Assembly (NCBI GenBank): GCA_035048485.1
Contig: CM068590.1
Coordinates: forward strand, 7,925,329 to 7,989,328
DNA length: 64,000 nt
Direction of reading: 5' to 3'
Origin: Pteria penguin
Taxonomy: Eukaryota > Mollusca > Bivalvia > Pterioida > Pteriidae
Part shown: piece after piece, positions 54,401 to 64,000 of the stretch
Layout of the letters: the number at the start of each line of letters is the position of its first letter
Position numbering within the stretch: the first letter of the stretch is position 1
Position numbers and translations under genes: made by a program
Notes under the pieces: generated by a model
Database searches by the model: none
Told to the model about the DNA's origin: nothing
Seen by the model: only the letters and a program-made list of their open reading frames with translations

Positions 54401-57400
54401 AAATTTGGTATCAGTGGAAAGGTCTTGACCTCACCTTTCATGTGATACCACTTGTAGAATTCTATCTTTCGATCCCACAGAGTTATAACCCTTTTTTATT
54501 TGTAAACAAAGGAGATTTTCCCCTTGAAACCCGTTTTTCTTTAATAAAGACCCTTAAACCCTACCAAACCCTATCAAATTTGGTATCAGTGGAAAGGTCT
54601 TGACCTCACCTTTCATGTGATACCACTTGTAGAATTCTATCTTTCGATCCCACAGAGTTATAACCTTTTTTTTTGTAAACAAAGGAGATTTTCCCCTTGA
54701 AACCCGTTTTTCTTTAATAAAGACCCTTAAACCCTACCAAACCCTATCAAATTTGGTATCAGTGGAAAGGTCTTGACCTCACCTTTCATGTGATACCACT
54801 TGTAGAATTCTATCTTTCGATCCCACAGAGTTATAACCCTTTTTTGTAAACAAAGGAGATTTTCCCCTTGAAACCCGTTTTTCTTTAATAAAGACCCTTA
54901 AACCCTACCAAACCCTATCAAATTTGGTATCAGTGGAAAGGTCTTGACCTCACCTTTCATGTGATACCACTTGTAGAATTCTATCTTTCGATCCCACAGA
55001 GTTATAACCCTTTTTTATTTGTAAACAAAGGAGATTTTCCCCTTGAAACCCGTTTTTCTTTAATAAAGACCCTTAAACCCTACCAAACCCTATCAAATTT
55101 GGTATCAGTGGAAAGGTCTTGACCTCACCTTTCATGTGATACCACTTGTAGAATTCTATCTTTCGATCCCACAGAGTTATAACCCTTTTTTATTTGTAAA
55201 CAAAGGAGATTTTCCCCTTGAAACCCGTTTTTCTTTAATAAAGACCCTTAAACCCTACCAAACCCTATCAAATTTGGTATCAGTGGAAAGGTCTTGACCT
55301 CACCTTTCATGTGATACCACTTGTAGAATTCTATCTTTCGATCCCACAGAGTTATAACCCTTTTTTATTTGTAAACAAAGGAGATTTCCCCTTGAAACCC
55401 GTTTTTCTTTAATAAAGACCCTTAAACCCTACCAAACCCTATCAAATTTGGTATCAGTGGAAAGGTCTTGACCTCACCTTTCATGTGATACCACTTGTAG
55501 AATTCTATCTTTCGATCCCACAGAGTTATAACCCTTTTTTATTTGTAAACAAAGGAGATTTTCCCTTGAAACCCGTTTTTCTTTAATAAAGACCCTTAAA
55601 CCCTACCAAACCCTATCAAATTTGGTATCAGTGGAAAGGTCTTGACCTCACCTTTCATGTGATACCACTTGTAGAATTCTATCTTTCGATCCCACAGAGT
55701 TATAACCCTTTTTTGTAAACAAAGGAGATTTTCCCCTTGAAACCCGTTTTTCTTTAATAAAGACCCTTAAACCCTACCAAACCCTATCAAATTTGGTATC
55801 AGTGGAAAGGTCTTGACCTCACCTTTCATGTGATACCACTTGTAGAATTCTATCTTTCGATCCCACAGAGTTATAACCCTTTTTTATTTGTAAACAAAGG
55901 AGATTTTCCCCTTGAAACCCGTTTTTCTTTAATAAAGACCCTTAAACCCTACCAAACCCTATCAAATTTGGTATCAGTGGAAAGGTCTTGACCTCACCTT
56001 TCATGTGATACCACTTGTAGAATTCTATCTTTCGATCCCACAGAGTTATAACCCTTTTTTATTTGTAAACAAAGGAGATTTTCCCCTTGAAACCCGTTTT
56101 TCTTTAATAAAGACCCTTAAACCCTACCAAACCCTATCAAATTTGGTATCAGTGGAAAGGTCTTGACCTCACCTTTCATGTGATACCACTTGTAGAATTC
56201 TATCTTTCGATCCCACAGAGTTATAACCCTTTTTTATTTGTAAACAAAGGAGATTTTCCCCTTGAAACCCGTTTTTCTTTAATAAAGACCCTTAAACCCT
56301 ACCAAACCCTATCAAATTTGGTATCAGTGGAAAGGTCTTGACCTCACCTTTCATGTGATACCACTTGTAGAATTCTATCTTTCGATCCCACAGAGTTATA
56401 ACCCTTTTTTATTTGTAAACAAAGGAGATTTTCCCCTTGAAACCCGTTTTTCTTTAATAAAGACCCTTAAACCCTACCAAACCCTATCAAATTTGGTATC
56501 AGTGGAAAGGTCTTGACCTCACCTTTCATGTGATACCACTTGTAGAATTCTATCTTTCGATCCCACAGAGTTATAACCCTTTTTTATTTGTAAACAAAGG
56601 AGATTTTCCCCTTGAAACCCGTTTTTCTTTAATAAAGACCCTTAAACCCTACCAAACCCTATCAAATTTGGTATCAGTGGAAAGGTCTTGACCTCACCTT
56701 TCATGTGATACCACTTGTAGAATTCTATCTTTCGATCCCACAGAGTTATAACCCTTTTTTATTTGTAAACAAAGGAGATTTTCCCCTTGAAACCCGTTTT
56801 TCTTTAATAAAGACCCTTAAACCCTACCAAACCCTATCAAATTTGGTATCAGTGGAAAGGTCTTGACCTCACCTTTCATGTGATACCACTTGTAGAATTC
56901 TATCTTTCGATCCCACAGAGTTATAACCCTTTTTTTGTAAACAAAGGAGATTTTTCCCTTGAAACCCGTTTTTCTTTAATAAAGACCCTTAAACCCTATC
57001 AAACCCTATCAAATTTGGTATCAGTGGAAAGGTCTTGACCTCACCTTTCATGTGATACCACTTGTAGAATTCTATCTTTCGATCCCACAGAGTTATAACC
57101 CTTTTTTTGTAAACAAAGGAGATTTTCCCCTTGAAACCCGTTTTTCTTTAATAAAGACCTTTAAACCCTACAAACCCTATCAAATTTGGTATCAGTGGAA
57201 AGGTCTTGACCTCACCTTTCATGTGATACCACTTGTAGAATTCTATCTTTCGATCCCACAGAGTTATAACCCTTTTTTATTTGTAAACAAAGGAGATTTT
57301 CCCCTTGAAACCCGTTTTTCTTTAATAAAGACCCTTAAACCCTACCAAACCCTATCAAATTTGGTATCAGTGGAAAGGTCTTGACCTCACCTTTCATGTG

Positions 57401-60259
57401 ATACCACTTGTAGAATTCTATCTTTCGATCCCACAGAGTTATAACCCTTTTTTTGTAAACAAAGGAGATTTTCCCCTTGAAACCCGTTTTTCTTTAATAA
57501 AGACCCTTAAACCCTACCAAACCCTATCAAATTTGGTATCAGTGGAAAGGTCTTGACCTCACCTTTCATGTGATACCACTTGTAGAATTCTATCTTTCGA
57601 TCCCACAGAGTTATAACCCTTTTTTATTTGTAAACAAAGGAGATTTTCCCCTTGAAACCCGTTTTTCTTTAATAAAGACCCTTAAACCCTACCAAACCCT
57701 ATCAAATTTGGTATCAGTGGAAAGGTCTTGACCTCACCTTTCATGTGATACCACTTGTAGAATTCTATCTTTCGATCCCACAGAGTTATAACCCTTTTTT
57801 ATTTGTAAACAAAGGAGATTTTCCCCTTGAAACCCGTTTTTCTTTAATAAAGACCCTTAAACCCTACCAAACCCTATCAAATTTGGTATCAGTGGAAAGG
57901 TCTTGACCTCACCTTTCATGTGATACCACTTGTAGAATTCTATCTTTCGATCCCACAGAGTTATAACCCTTTTTTATTTGTAAACAAAGGAGATTTTCCC
58001 CTTGAAACCCGTTTTTCTTTAATAAAGACCCTTAAACCCTACCAAACCCTATCAAATTTGGTATCAGTGGAAAGGTCTTGACCTCACCTTTCATGTGATA
58101 CCACTTGTAGAATTCTATCTTTCGATCCCACAGAGTTATAACCCTTTTTTTTGTAAACAAAGGAGATTTTTCCCTTGAAACCCGTTTTTCTTTAATAAAG
58201 ACCCTTAAACCCTACCAAACCCTATCAAATTTGGTATCAGTGGAAAGGTCTTGACCTCACCTTTCATGTGATACCACTTGTTGAATTCTATCTTTCGATC
58301 ACACAGAGTTATAACACCTTTTTTTGTTAACAAATAGATTTTCCCCTTGGAAACCCGTTTTTCTTTAATAAAGACTCTTCAACCCTACAAACCCTATCAA
58401 ATTTGGTATCAGTGGAAAGGTCTTGACCTCACCTTTCATGTGATACCACTTGTAGAATTCTATCTTTCGATCCCACAGAGTTATAACCCTTTTTTATTTG
58501 TAAACAAAGGAGATTTTCCCCTTGAAACCCGTTTTTCTTTAATAAAGACCCTTAAACCCTACCAAACCCTATCAAATTTGGTATCAGTGGAAAGGTCTTG
58601 ACCTCACCTTTCATGTGATACCACTTGTAGAATTCTATCTTTCGATCCCACAGAGTTATAACCCTTTTTTATTTGTAAACAAAGGAGATTTTCCCCTTGA
58701 AACCCGTTTTTCTTTAATAAAGACCCTTAAACCCTACCAAACCCTATCAAATTTGGTATCAGTGGAAAGGTCTTGACCTCACCTTTCATGTGATACCACT
58801 TGTAGAATTCTATCTTTCGATCCCACAGAGTTATAACCCTTTTTTATTTGTAAACAAAGGAGATTTTCCCCTTGAAACCCGTTTTTCTTTAATAAAGACC
58901 CTTAAACCCTACCAAACCCTATCAAATTTGGTATCAGTGGAAAGGTCTTGACCTCACCTTTCATGTGATACCACTTGTAGAATTCTATCTTTCGATCCCA
59001 CAGAGTTATAACCCTTTTTTGTAAACAAAGGAGATTTTCCCCTTGAAACCCGTTTTTCTTTAATAAAGACCCTTAAACCCTACCAAACCCTATCAAATTT
59101 GGTATCAGTGGAAAGGTCTTGACCTCACCTTTCATGTGATACCACTTGTAGAATTCTATCTTTCGATCCCACAGAGTTATAACCCTTTTTTTGTAAACAA
59201 AGGAGATTTTCCCCTTGAAACCCGTTTTTCTTTAATAAAGACCTTAAACCCTACCAAACCCTATCAAATTTGGTATCAGTGGAAAGGTCTTGACCTCACC
59301 TTTCATGTGATACCACTTGTAGAATTCTATCTTTCGATCCCACAGAGTTATAACCCTTTTTTATTTGTAAACAAAGGAGATTTTCCCCTTGAAACCCGTT
59401 TTTCTTTAATAAAGACCCTTAAACCCTACCAAACCCTATCAAATTTGGTATCAGTGGAAAGGTCTTGACCTCACCTTTCATGTGATACCACTTGTAGAAT
59501 TCTATCTTTCGATCCCACAGAGTTATAACCCTTTTTTATTTGTAAACAAAGGAGATTTTCCCCTTGAAACCCGTTTTTCTTTAATAAAGACCCTTAAACC
59601 CTACCAAACCCTATCAAATTTGGTATCAGTGGAAAGGTCTTGACCTCACCTTTCATGTGATACCACTTGTAGAATTCTATCTTTCGATCCCACAGAGTTA
59701 TAACCCTTTTTTATTTGTAAACAAAGGAGATTTTCCCCTTGAAACCCGTTTTTCTTTAATAAAGACCCTTAAACCCTACCAAACCCTATCAAATTTGGTA
59801 TCAGTGGAAAGGTCTTGACCTCACCTTTCATGTGATACCACTTGTAGAATTCTATCTTTCGATCCCACAGAGTTATAACCCTTTTTTATTTGTAAACAAA
59901 GGAGATTTTCCCCTTGAAACCCGTTTTTCTTTAATAAAGACCCTTAAACCCTACCAAACCCTATCAAATTTGGTATCAGTGGAAAGGTCTTGACCTCACC
60001 TTTCATGTGATACCACTTGTAGAATTCTATCTTTCGATCCCACAGAGTTATAACCCTTTTTTATTTGTAAACAAAGGAGATTTTCCCCTTGAAACCCGTT
60101 TTTCTTTAATAAAGACCCTTAAACCCTACCAAACCCTATCAAATTTGGTATCAGTGGAAAGGTCTTGACCTCACCTTTCATGTGATACCACTTGTAGAAT
60201 TCTATCTTTCGATCCCACAGAGTTATAACCCTTTTTTATTTGTAAACAAAGGAGATTTT

Positions 60260-60450
60260 TCCCTTGAAACGCGTTTTTTTTAATAAAGACCCTTACACCC
60301 TACCAAACCCTTTCAAATTTGGTATTAGTGCAAAGGTATTGATCTCACCTTTCATTTGATACCACTTGTAGAATTCTTTATTTCGATCCCACAGAGTTAT
60401 AACCCTTTTTTATTTGAAAACAAAGGAGATTTTCCCCTTGAAACACGTTT
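60260..60450 (+). repeat. Isolated divergent unit inside the homogeneous satellite
   Basis: One unit and its borders carry clustered changes (gaaacgcg, ccttacaccc, ccctttcaaa, ggtattagtgcaaaggtatt, ttcatttgatacc, attctttatttcgatc, gaaacacgtttctg), while neighbours on both sides are consensus. Confidence 0.85.
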
Positions 60451-63400
60451 CTGTTTAATAAAGACCCTTAAACCCTACCAAACCCTATCAAATTTGGTAT
60501 CAGTGGAAAGGTCTTGACCTCACCTTTCATGTGATACCACTTGTAGAATTCTATCTTTCGATCCCACAGAGTTATAACCCTTTTTTATTTGTAAACAAAG
60601 GAGATTTTCCCCTTGAAACCCGTTTTTCTTTAATAAAGACCCTTAAACCCTACCAAACCCTATCAAATTTGGTATCAGTGGAAAGGTCTTGACCTCACCT
60701 TTCATGTGATACCACTTGTAGAATTCTATCTTTCGATCCCACAGAGTTATAACCCTTTTTTTGTAAACAAAGGAGATTTTCCCCTTGAAACCCGTTTTTC
60801 TTTAATAAAGACCCTTAAACCCTACCAAACCCTATCAAATTTGGTATCAGTGGAAAGGTCTTGACCTCACCTTTCATGTGATACCACTTGTAGAATTCTA
60901 TCTTTCGATCCCACAGAGTTATAACCCTTTTTTATTTGTAAACAAAGGAGATTTTCCCCTTGAAACCCGTTTTTCTTTAATAAAGACCCTTAAACCCTAC
61001 CAAACCCTATCAAATTTGGTATCAGTGGAAAGGTCTTGACCTCACCTTTCATGTGATACCACTTGTAGAATTCTATCTTTCGATCCCACAGAGTTATAAC
61101 CCTTTTTTATTTGTAAACAAAGGAGATTTTCCCCTTGAAACCCGTTTTTCTTTAATAAAGACCCTTAAACCCTACCAAACCCTATCAAATTTGGTATCAG
61201 TGGAAAGGTCTTGACCTCACCTTTCATGTGATACCACTTGTAGAATTCTATCTTTCGATCCCACAGAGTTATAACCCTTTTTTATTTGTAAACAAAGGAG
61301 ATTTTCCCCTTGAAACCCGTTTTTCTTTAATAAAGACCCTTAAACCCTACCAAACCCTATCAAATTTGGTATCAGTGGAAAGGTCTTGACCTCACCTTTC
61401 ATGTGATACCACTTGTAGAATTCTATCTTTCGATCCCACAGAGTTATAACCCTTTTTTATTTGTAAACAAAGGAGATTTTCCCCTTGAAACCCGTTTTTC
61501 TTTAATAAAGACCCTTAAACCCTACCAAACCCTATCAAATTTGGTATCAGTGGAAAGGTCTTGACCTCACCTTTCATGTGATACCACTTGTAGAATTCTA
61601 TCTTTCGATCCCACAGAGTTATAACCCTTTTTTATTTGTAAACAAAGGAGATTTTCCCCTTGAAACCCGTTTTTCTTTAATAAAGACCCTTAAACCCTAC
61701 CAAACCCTATCAAATTTGGTATCAGTGGAAAGGTCTTGACCTCACCTTTCATGTGATACCACTTGTAGAATTCTATCTTTCGATCCCACAGAGTTATAAC
61801 CCTTTTTTATTTGTAAACAAAGGAGATTTTCCCCTTGAAACCCGTTTTTCTTTAATAAAGACCCTTAAACCCTACCAAACCCTATCAAATTTGGTATCAG
61901 TGGAAAGGTCTTGACCTCACCTTTCATGTGATACCACTTGTAGAATTCTATCTTTCGATCCCACAGAGTTATAACCCTTTTTTTGTAAACAAAGGAGATT
62001 TTTCCCTTGAAACCCGTTTTTCTTTAATAAAGACCCTTAAACCCTACCAAACCCTATCAAATTTGGTATCAGTGGAAAGGTCTTGACCTCACCTTTCATG
62101 TGATACCACTTGTAGAATTCTATCTTTCGATCCCACAGAGTTATAACCCTTTTTTATTTGTAAACAAAGGAGATTTTCCCCTTGAAACCCGTTTTTCTTT
62201 AATAAAGACCTTAAACCCTACAAACCCTATCAAATTTGGTATCAGTGGAAAGGTCTTGACCTCACCTTTCATGTGATACCACTTGTAGAATTCTATCTTT
62301 CGATCCCACAGAGTTATAACCCTTTTTTATTTGTAAACAAAGGAGATTTTCCCCTTGAAACCCGTTTTTCTTTAATAAAGACCCTTAAACCCTACCAAAC
62401 CCTATCAAATTTGGTATCAGTGGAAAGGTCTTGACCTCACCTTTCATGTGATACCACTTGTAGAATTCTATCTTTCGATCCCACAGAGTTATAACCCTTT
62501 TTTATTTGTAAACAAAGGAGATTTTCCCCTTGAAACCCGTTTTTCTTTAATAAAGACCCTTAAACCCTACCAAACCCTATCAAATTTGGTATCAGTGGAA
62601 AGGTCTTGACCTCACCTTTCATGTGATACCACTTGTAGAATTCTATCTTTCGATCCCACAGAGTTATAACCCTTTTTTTATTTGTAAACAAAGGAGATTT
62701 TCCCCTTGAAACCCGTTTTTCTTTAATAAAGACCCTTAAACCCTACCAAACCCTATCAAATTTGGTATCAGTGGAAAGGTCTTGACCTCACCTTTCATGT
62801 GATACCACTTGTAGAATTCTATCTTTCGATCCCACAGAGTTATAACCCTTTTTTGTAAACAAAGGAGATTTTCCCCTTGAAACCCGTTTTTCTTTAATAA
62901 AGACCCTTAAACCCTACCAAACCCTATCAAATTTGGTATCAGTGGAAAGGTCTTGACCTCACCTTTCATGTGATACCACTTGTAGAATTCTATCTTTCGA
63001 TCCCACAGAGTTATAACCCTTTTTTATTTGTAAACAAAGGAGATTTTCCCCTTGAAACCCGTTTTTCTTTAATAAAGACCTTAAACCCTACCAAACCCTA
63101 TTAAATTTGGTATCAGTGGAAAGGTCTTGACCTCACCTTTCATGTGATACCACTTGTAGAATTCTATCTTTCGATCCCACAGAGTTATAACCCTTTTTTA
63201 TTTGTAAACAAAGGAGATTTTCCCCTTGAAACCCGTTTTTCTTTAATAAAGACCCTTAAACCCTACCAAACCCTATCAAATTTGGTATCAGTGGAAAGGT
63301 CTTGACCTCACCTTTCATGTGATACCACTTGTAGAATTCTATCTTTCGATCCCACAGAGTTATAACCCTTTTTTATTTGTAAACAAAGGAGATTTTCCCC

Positions 63401-64000
63401 TTGAAACCCGTTTTTCTTTAATAAAGACCCTTAAACCCTACCAAACCCTATCAAATTTGGTATCAGTGGAAAGGTCTTGACCTCACCTTTCATGTGATAC
63501 CACTTGTAGAATTCTATCTTTCGATCCCACAGAGTTATAACCCTTTTTTATTTGTAAACAAAGGAGATTTTCCCCTTGAAACCCGTTTTTCTTTAATAAA
63601 GACCCTTAAACCCTACCAAACCCTATCAAATTTGGTATCAGTGGAAAGGTCTTGACCTCACCTTTCATGTGATACCACTTGTAGAATTCTATCTTTCGAT
63701 CCCACAGAGTTATAACCCTTTTTTATTTGTAAACAAAGGAGATTTTCCCCTTGAAACCCGTTTTTCTTTAATAAAGACCCTTAAACCCTACCAAACCCTA
63801 TCAAATTTGGTATCAGTGGAAAGGTCTTGACCTCACCTTTCATGTGATACCACTTGTAGAATTCTATCTTTCGATCCCACAGAGTTATAACCCTTTTTTT
63901 GTAAACAAAGGAGATTTTCCCCTTGAAACCCGTTTTTCTTTAATAAAGACCCTTAAACCCTACCAAACCCTATCAAATTTGGTATCAGTGGAAAGGTCTT

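Larger units (their letters stand above)
37874..64000 (+). repeat. Satellite DNA, 170-175-bp unit, about 150 copies, runs off the window
   Basis: A full unit is 175 bases (gaaacccg at 59741, 59916 and 60091) and includes tttaataaagacccttaaac, accaaaccctatcaaattt, ggtatcagtggaaaggtc and cttgtagaattctatctttc. Shorter units of about 169-172 lack attt or T residues in the ttttttatttgtaaac spacer. Most units carry one EcoRI site (gaattc) and one AATAAA. The open frames in the array (for example 110 codons at 52354, 57052 and 59136) cross several units and are not genes. The right end is outside the window. Confidence 0.97.

Noticed and set aside
38615..59468. Open frames of 65-110 codons in the 175-bp satellite
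   Set aside because: They cross several non-coding monomers, depend on single-base indels and appear wherever unit lengths happen to keep phase.
24722..64000. CRISPR array
   Set aside because: The repeats are contiguous with no unique spacers, the host is a eukaryote and no cas genes are present.
37874..64000. CENP-B box in the satellite monomer
   Set aside because: I looked for TTCG…A..CGGG on both strands of the monomer. The TTCGATCCCACAGAG segment does not fit and nothing else comes close.

Overview
This window is eukaryotic and most likely from a bivalve mollusc. The evidence is intron-split coding sequence with GT-AG junctions, a tRNA-derived SINE with a V-type core on the minus strand, and interspersed elements whose ends (AGCTCACCTGAG / CTCAGGTGAGC, AGCTCTACTGG / CAGTAGAGCT) I recall as abundant in bivalve genomes. 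The species cannot be named from the sequence alone.

The only host gene I can support is the 3' part of SMG6 (EST1A), the PIN-domain endonuclease of nonsense-mediated mRNA decay, on the plus strand. Seven exons (2491-2594, 8484-8660, 15479-15631, 20066-20216, 21258-21472, 22248-22329, 23270-23400) join in phase to 336 codons plus a stop. They cover the end of the EST1-type helical domain, an acidic/charged linker and the complete PIN domain with its acidic active-site residues. The 5' exons lie left of the window.

The large introns (1-23.3 kb) are packed with mobile elements: Helentron-like elements (1-703, 9863-12367, 13267-15163), a V-SINE relic (2011-2284), a hAT transposase fragment (3987-4175), a 5'-truncated non-LTR retrotransposon (6535-8292), a three-level nest of DNA elements (9204-13073), a pogo/Tigger-like element with TA flanks (15668-16927), and weaker Harbinger-like and MITE relics. 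They also hold several short tandem arrays.

Downstream of SMG6 the sequence becomes tandem repeat almost without a break: a 44-bp array (24.7-26.3 kb), a degenerate array of about 33-40 bp (26.7-27.3 kb), a 10-kb array of a 30-bp unit containing kilobase-scale segmental duplications (27.7-37.9 kb), and a 26-kb satellite of about 170-175-bp units (about 150 copies by estimate) that runs off the right edge. The satellite is heterogeneous next to the unique flank and strongly homogenised inside. That pattern fits the edge of a pericentromeric or other heterochromatic block. I see no genes from 24.1 kb to the end; the open reading frames there are by-products of repeat units.
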